This document shows positions 6,283 through 8,910 of a DNA stretch of 8,910 nt, piece by piece. Within the stretch, counting starts at the first letter, position 1; each line of letters begins with the position of its first letter. Origin of the DNA: Methylobacterium sp. (GTDB lineage Bacteria > Pseudomonadota > Alphaproteobacteria > Rhizobiales > Beijerinckiaceae); contig JADCCH010000378.1 of NCBI GenBank assembly GCA_020252865.1, positions 1 through 8,910 on the forward strand. Reading direction: 5' to 3'. The position numbers and the translations under genes were made by a program. The notes below the pieces were generated by a model, which was given only the letters and a program-made list of their open reading frames with translations, was not told the DNA's origin and made no database searches.

Positions 6283-8013
6283 ATGACTGAATTCACGTAT
6301 AACAAGGCGAAGCTCCCGAGCCGTCACGTGACAGAAGGACCGGAGCGCGCGCCGCACCGTTCCTATCTCTATGCGATGGGCCTCACGAAGGCGCAGATCC
6401 ACCAGCCGCTGGTGGGCGTCGCCTCGTGCTGGAACGAGGCAGCGCCCTGCAACATCTCGCTGATGCGCCAGGCGCAGGCCGTGAAGAAAGGCGTCGCCGC
6501 CGCCGGCGGCACGCCGCGCGAATTCTGCACCATCACCGTCACCGATGGCATCGCGATGGGCCATCAGGGCATGAAATCCTCGCTCGCCTCGCGCGAGGTG
6601 ATCGCCGATTCGGTCGAGTTGACCATGCGCGGCCATTCCTATGATGCGCTGGTGGGCCTCGCGGGCTGCGACAAATCCCTGCCGGGCATGATGATGGCGA
6701 TGGTGCGCCTCAACGTGCCGTCGGTCTTCATCTATGGCGGCTCCATCCTGCCGGGCACCTGGCGCGGCCAGCAGATCACCGTGCAGGATGTGTTCGAGGC
6801 CGTCGGCAAGCATTCCGTGGGTGCGCTTGACGACCAGAGCCTCGAGGAAATCGAGCAGGCGGCCTGCCCCTCCGCCGGTGCCTGCGGCGCGCAGTTCACC
6901 GCCAACACCATGGCGACGGTTTCCGAGGCCATCGGCCTCGCGCTGCCCTATTCGGCGGGTGCGCCAGCGCCTTATGAAATCCGCGACCGGTTCTGCATGA
7001 CCGCCGGCGAGATGGTGATGGAACTCATCGCCAAGAACATCCGACCGCGTGACATCGTGACCCGCAAGGCGCTGGAAAACGCGGCCGTGGTGGTCGCGGC
7101 CTCGGGCGGCTCCACCAATGCGGCCTTGCATCTTCCGGCCATCGCGCATGAATGCGGCATCGATTTCGACCTGTTCGACGTTGCGGAAATCTTCCGCAAG
7201 ACCCCGTATATCGCGGACCTGAAGCCGGGGGGCAAATATGTCGCCAAGGACATGTTCGAGGTCGGCGGCATCCCGCTGCTGATGAAGACCCTGCTCGACC
7301 ATGGCTACATGCATGGCGACTGCCTGACCGTCACCGGCCGCACCATCGCCGAGAACCTCGAGAGCGTGAAATGGAACCCGAACCAGGATGTGGTTCGCCC
7401 GGCCGATAACCCGATCACCGTCACCGGTGGCGTGGTGGGCCTGAAGGGCAATCTCGCACCCGAGGGTGCCATCGTGAAGATCGCCGGCATGGCGCAGGAC
7501 AAGCTCGCCTTCACCGGCCCGGCGCGCTGCTTTGACAGCGAGGAACTCTGCTTCGAGGCCGTGAAGAACAGGCGCTACAAGGAGGGCGAGGTTCTCGTCA
7601 TCCGCTACGAGGGGCCGAAGGGTGGCCCGGGCATGCGCGAGATGCTCGCGACCACCGCGGCGCTCTACGGCCAGGGCATGGGCGACAAGGTGGCGCTCAT
7701 CACCGATGGCCGCTTCTCCGGCGCGACGCGCGGTTTCTGCGTGGGCCATGTCGGCCCGGAAGCCGCCGTTTGCGGTCCGATTGCCCTGATCCGCGACGGG
7801 GACATCATTGAGCTCAATGCGGTCACAGGTGTGCTCAACGTTCGCCTCACCGATGCCGAATTGGAAGCGCGTCGTAAGGACTGGAAACCGCGCGAGACGG
7901 ATTATCAATCCGGCGCGCTCTGGAAATATGCCCAGCAGGTTGGCTCGGCGCGCGATGGCGCCGTGACCCATCCGGGCGGCAAGGCCGAGAGGCATGTCTA
8001 TGCGGATATCTGA
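6283..8013 (+). CDS. ilvD: Dihydroxy-acid dehydratase
   Basis: The enzyme dehydrates 2,3-dihydroxy-isovalerate and 2,3-dihydroxy-3-methylvalerate to the 2-keto acids that precede valine, leucine and isoleucine, the third common step of branched-chain amino acid synthesis. It has 576 residues, the length of the shorter IlvD branch (E. coli IlvD is about 616). Fe-S ligand candidates are Cys49 (VASCWNEAAPCN), Cys129 (GLAGCDKSLPG) and Cys201 (CPSAGACGAQFTAN). This arrangement is seen in 2Fe-2S members such as the mycobacterial enzyme. The C-terminal DGRFSGATRG carries the catalytic serine (Ser479). The start has AAGGA at 6271-6275, 7 bases upstream. Sugar-acid dehydratases share the fold, but the close match throughout to biosynthetic IlvD makes that unlikely. 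It stands alone, apart from ilvC/ilvBN, beside valS, and overlaps the downstream exoR-like gene. The long stem-loop upstream could affect expression. Confidence 0.95.
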   Translation: MTEFTYNKAKLPSRHVTEGPERAPHRSYLYAMGLTKAQIHQPLVGVASCWNEAAPCNISLMRQAQAVKKGVAAAGGTPREFCTITVTDGIAMGHQGMKSSLASREVIADSVELTMRGHSYDALVGLAGCDKSLPGMMMAMVRLNVPSVFIYGGSILPGTWRGQQITVQDVFEAVGKHSVGALDDQSLEEIEQAACPSAGACGAQFTANTMATVSEAIGLALPYSAGAPAPYEIRDRFCMTAGEMVMELIAKNIRPRDIVTRKALENAAVVVAASGGSTNAALHLPAIAHECGIDFDLFDVAEIFRKTPYIADLKPGGKYVAKDMFEVGGIPLLMKTLLDHGYMHGDCLTVTGRTIAENLESVKWNPNQDVVRPADNPITVTGGVVGLKGNLAPEGAIVKIAGMAQDKLAFTGPARCFDSEELCFEAVKNRRYKEGEVLVIRYEGPKGGPGMREMLATTAALYGQGMGDKVALITDGRFSGATRGFCVGHVGPEAAVCGPIALIRDGDIIELNAVTGVLNVRLTDAELEARRKDWKPRETDYQSGALWKYAQQVGSARDGAVTHPGGKAERHVYADI

Positions 8014-8836
8014 CACGTTCCGACCGTCAGCGGCGCCCTTGGCGCTCATCGTCGCCCTTGCTCTGCAGGGGGGCGCGCTGGCTTTCGACGTGAAGGAAGG
8101 GCCGGCCCCGGCCAATCCGCCGCCGGGGATGCTGTTCAAATCCATCGGTGACTCGCTGCGGGAGGGCCTCAACGCCCTTTCCAGCGGCAATTCCGAAATG
8201 GCTGTGCAGGCGCTGGGCTATGCCGCGCGCGAAGGCAATGTCGCCGCGCAATGGAAGCTTGGCCGGATGTATGCCGAGGGTGAGGGCGTGCGGCGCGATG
8301 AACTCAAGGCCTACCAGCACTTCTCCGAGATCGCGAACCGCCATGCGGATGTGAGCCCGGATTCGCCGCATGCCCGCGTGGTGGCGCAGGCTTTCGTGGC
8401 TCTCGGCGGCTATCATCTCGCGGGTATCCCGAATTCGCGTGTGAAGCGCAACCCGGTCCGCGCCACTGAGATGTTCCACTATGCCGCCGCCTATTTCGAC
8501 GATGCGGATGCGCAATATCACCTGGGGCGCATCTTCTCCGAAGGGGTGGCAGGCCCGCGCGATCTGCATCAGGCGGCGCGCTGGTTCAACCTCGCGGCCG
8601 AGAAGGGCCATGTGCCGGCACAGGCGCGTTTGGGCCAGATGCTCTTCAACGGCGATGGCGTGCCCCGTCAGGGCCCGCGCGGGCTGATGTGGATGCAGGT
8701 GGCCGCGAACAAGGCCTTCCCAGGCCGTGATGACTGGGTGGTGGAGCTCAATGCCCGCGCCCGTTCGGTCGCCACGGAAGACGAACGCCGCCTCGCAGAT
8801 GCCTACCTCAGAAAATACGAGCGCTCCGGCCGCTGA
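7994..8836 (+). CDS. exoR: ExoR-like periplasmic Sel1-repeat protein
   Basis: The product is a 280-residue secreted protein. Residues 1-30 look like a signal peptide (hydrophobic stretch about 15-29, cleavage ALA|FDV). Sel1-type TPR repeats follow. One is near 82-113 (AAQWKLGRMYAEGEGVRRD), and two are near 170-242 (DAQYHLGRIFSEGVAGPRD and PAQARLGQMLFNGDGVPRQ). A less regular repeat containing YHLAGIPNSRVKRNP lies between. The mature start FDV, the GIP-S-V motif and the tail VATEDERRLADAYL resemble, from memory, Sinorhizobium ExoR. ExoR is a periplasmic inhibitor of the ExoS/ChvI two-component system that controls exopolysaccharide and motility. Orthology rather than general Sel1 similarity is inference. 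Two starts compete: ATG 7994 (AAGG 9 bases upstream) and ATG 8000 (GAGAGG 7 bases upstream). Both overlap the end of ilvD, which suggests co-transcription and translational coupling. A palindromic repeat begins 10 bases after the stop. Confidence 0.85.
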   Translation: MSMRISDTFRPSAAPLALIVALALQGGALAFDVKEGPAPANPPPGMLFKSIGDSLREGLNALSSGNSEMAVQALGYAAREGNVAAQWKLGRMYAEGEGVRRDELKAYQHFSEIANRHADVSPDSPHARVVAQAFVALGGYHLAGIPNSRVKRNPVRATEMFHYAAAYFDDADAQYHLGRIFSEGVAGPRDLHQAARWFNLAAEKGHVPAQARLGQMLFNGDGVPRQGPRGLMWMQVAANKAFPGRDDWVVELNARARSVATEDERRLADAYLRKYERSGR

Positions 8837-8845
8837 GGCCGATGA

Positions 8846-8893
8846 GAGCATTGTCCGATCAAGTGGATACCGGTTGATCGAAGAAAATGCGAT
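8846..8893 (+). repeat. Palindromic repeat, copy C, downstream of the exoR-like gene
   Basis: The core AAGTGGATACCGGTT (8861-8875) matches copies A and B. Inner arms GATCAA (8857-8862) and TTGATC (8874-8879) are perfect complements. Outer arms GCATTGTC (8848-8855) and GAAAATGC (8883-8890) pair with one mismatch (G at 8853, where a T would complete the palindrome). Layout and spacing match copy B, with one base fewer after the core. It starts about 10 bases after the exoR stop. No T-run follows on the + strand, so it is not a canonical terminator. Confidence 0.85.
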
Positions 8894-8909
8894 AAAAAAA
8901 AAAAAAAAA
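8894..8909. repeat. Homopolymer run of 16 A
   Basis: Sixteen A in a row followed by G at the right edge, directly after palindromic copy C. This is striking in GC-rich DNA. It corresponds to the A-rich tail of the repeat family (copy B ends CAAACAA). It could be a true slippage-prone tract or an error in homopolymer length or contig-end assembly. Confidence 0.9.
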
Positions 8910-8910
8910 G

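Noticed and set aside
6226..8190. 654-residue open frame on the - strand opposite ilvD
   Set aside because: It is the mirror of a GC-biased coding region. Its translation is rich in His, Arg, Gly and Ala with no recognisable domain, while the + strand encodes an unmistakable IlvD.

Overview
The window looks like chromosomal core DNA of an alphaproteobacterium, most likely of the order Hyphomicrobiales (Rhizobiales). Three things point there: high GC with a strong G/C third-position bias, a PopZ homologue next to tolC and valS, and an ExoR-like periplasmic Sel1 protein. A family of palindromic repeats of the kind I recall from rhizobial-type genomes agrees with this. I cannot fix the genus from the sequence.

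All six genes lie on the + strand. Left to right they are: the 3' end of a protein-L-isoaspartate O-methyltransferase family gene (2-427); a 269-base gap with a candidate promoter; tolC, an outer-membrane efflux/secretion channel (697-2073); popZ, the polar organizing protein (2246-2851); a strong intrinsic terminator (2983-3009); valS, valyl-tRNA synthetase (3056-5956); a 326-base gap with several hairpins; ilvD, dihydroxy-acid dehydratase (6283-8013); and an exoR-like gene (7994-8836) that overlaps the end of ilvD by up to 20 bases. The genes are housekeeping or envelope functions: export channel, cell pole organisation, valine charging and valine/isoleucine synthesis. The last is a probable periplasmic regulator of exopolysaccharide. 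No defence system, phage, transposase, CRISPR array or RNA gene was found.

The most notable feature is a family of short palindromic repeats sharing the core AAGTGGNNNCCGGTT. Three clear copies occur in under 9 kb: one starting at the last base of the popZ stop codon (2851-2891), one just after exoR (8846-8893), and one inside valS (5245-5299). The valS copy is read through in frame and adds about 20 residues to the anticodon-binding domain. The stem arms differ between copies but stay complementary, which argues that the palindrome itself is maintained. A degenerate fourth copy may lie before ilvD.

Other oddities are a lower-GC, apparently extended patch within valS (about 4351-4580), a 16-base A run at the right edge, overlapping alternative hairpins after valS, and a long stem-loop in the ilvD leader.
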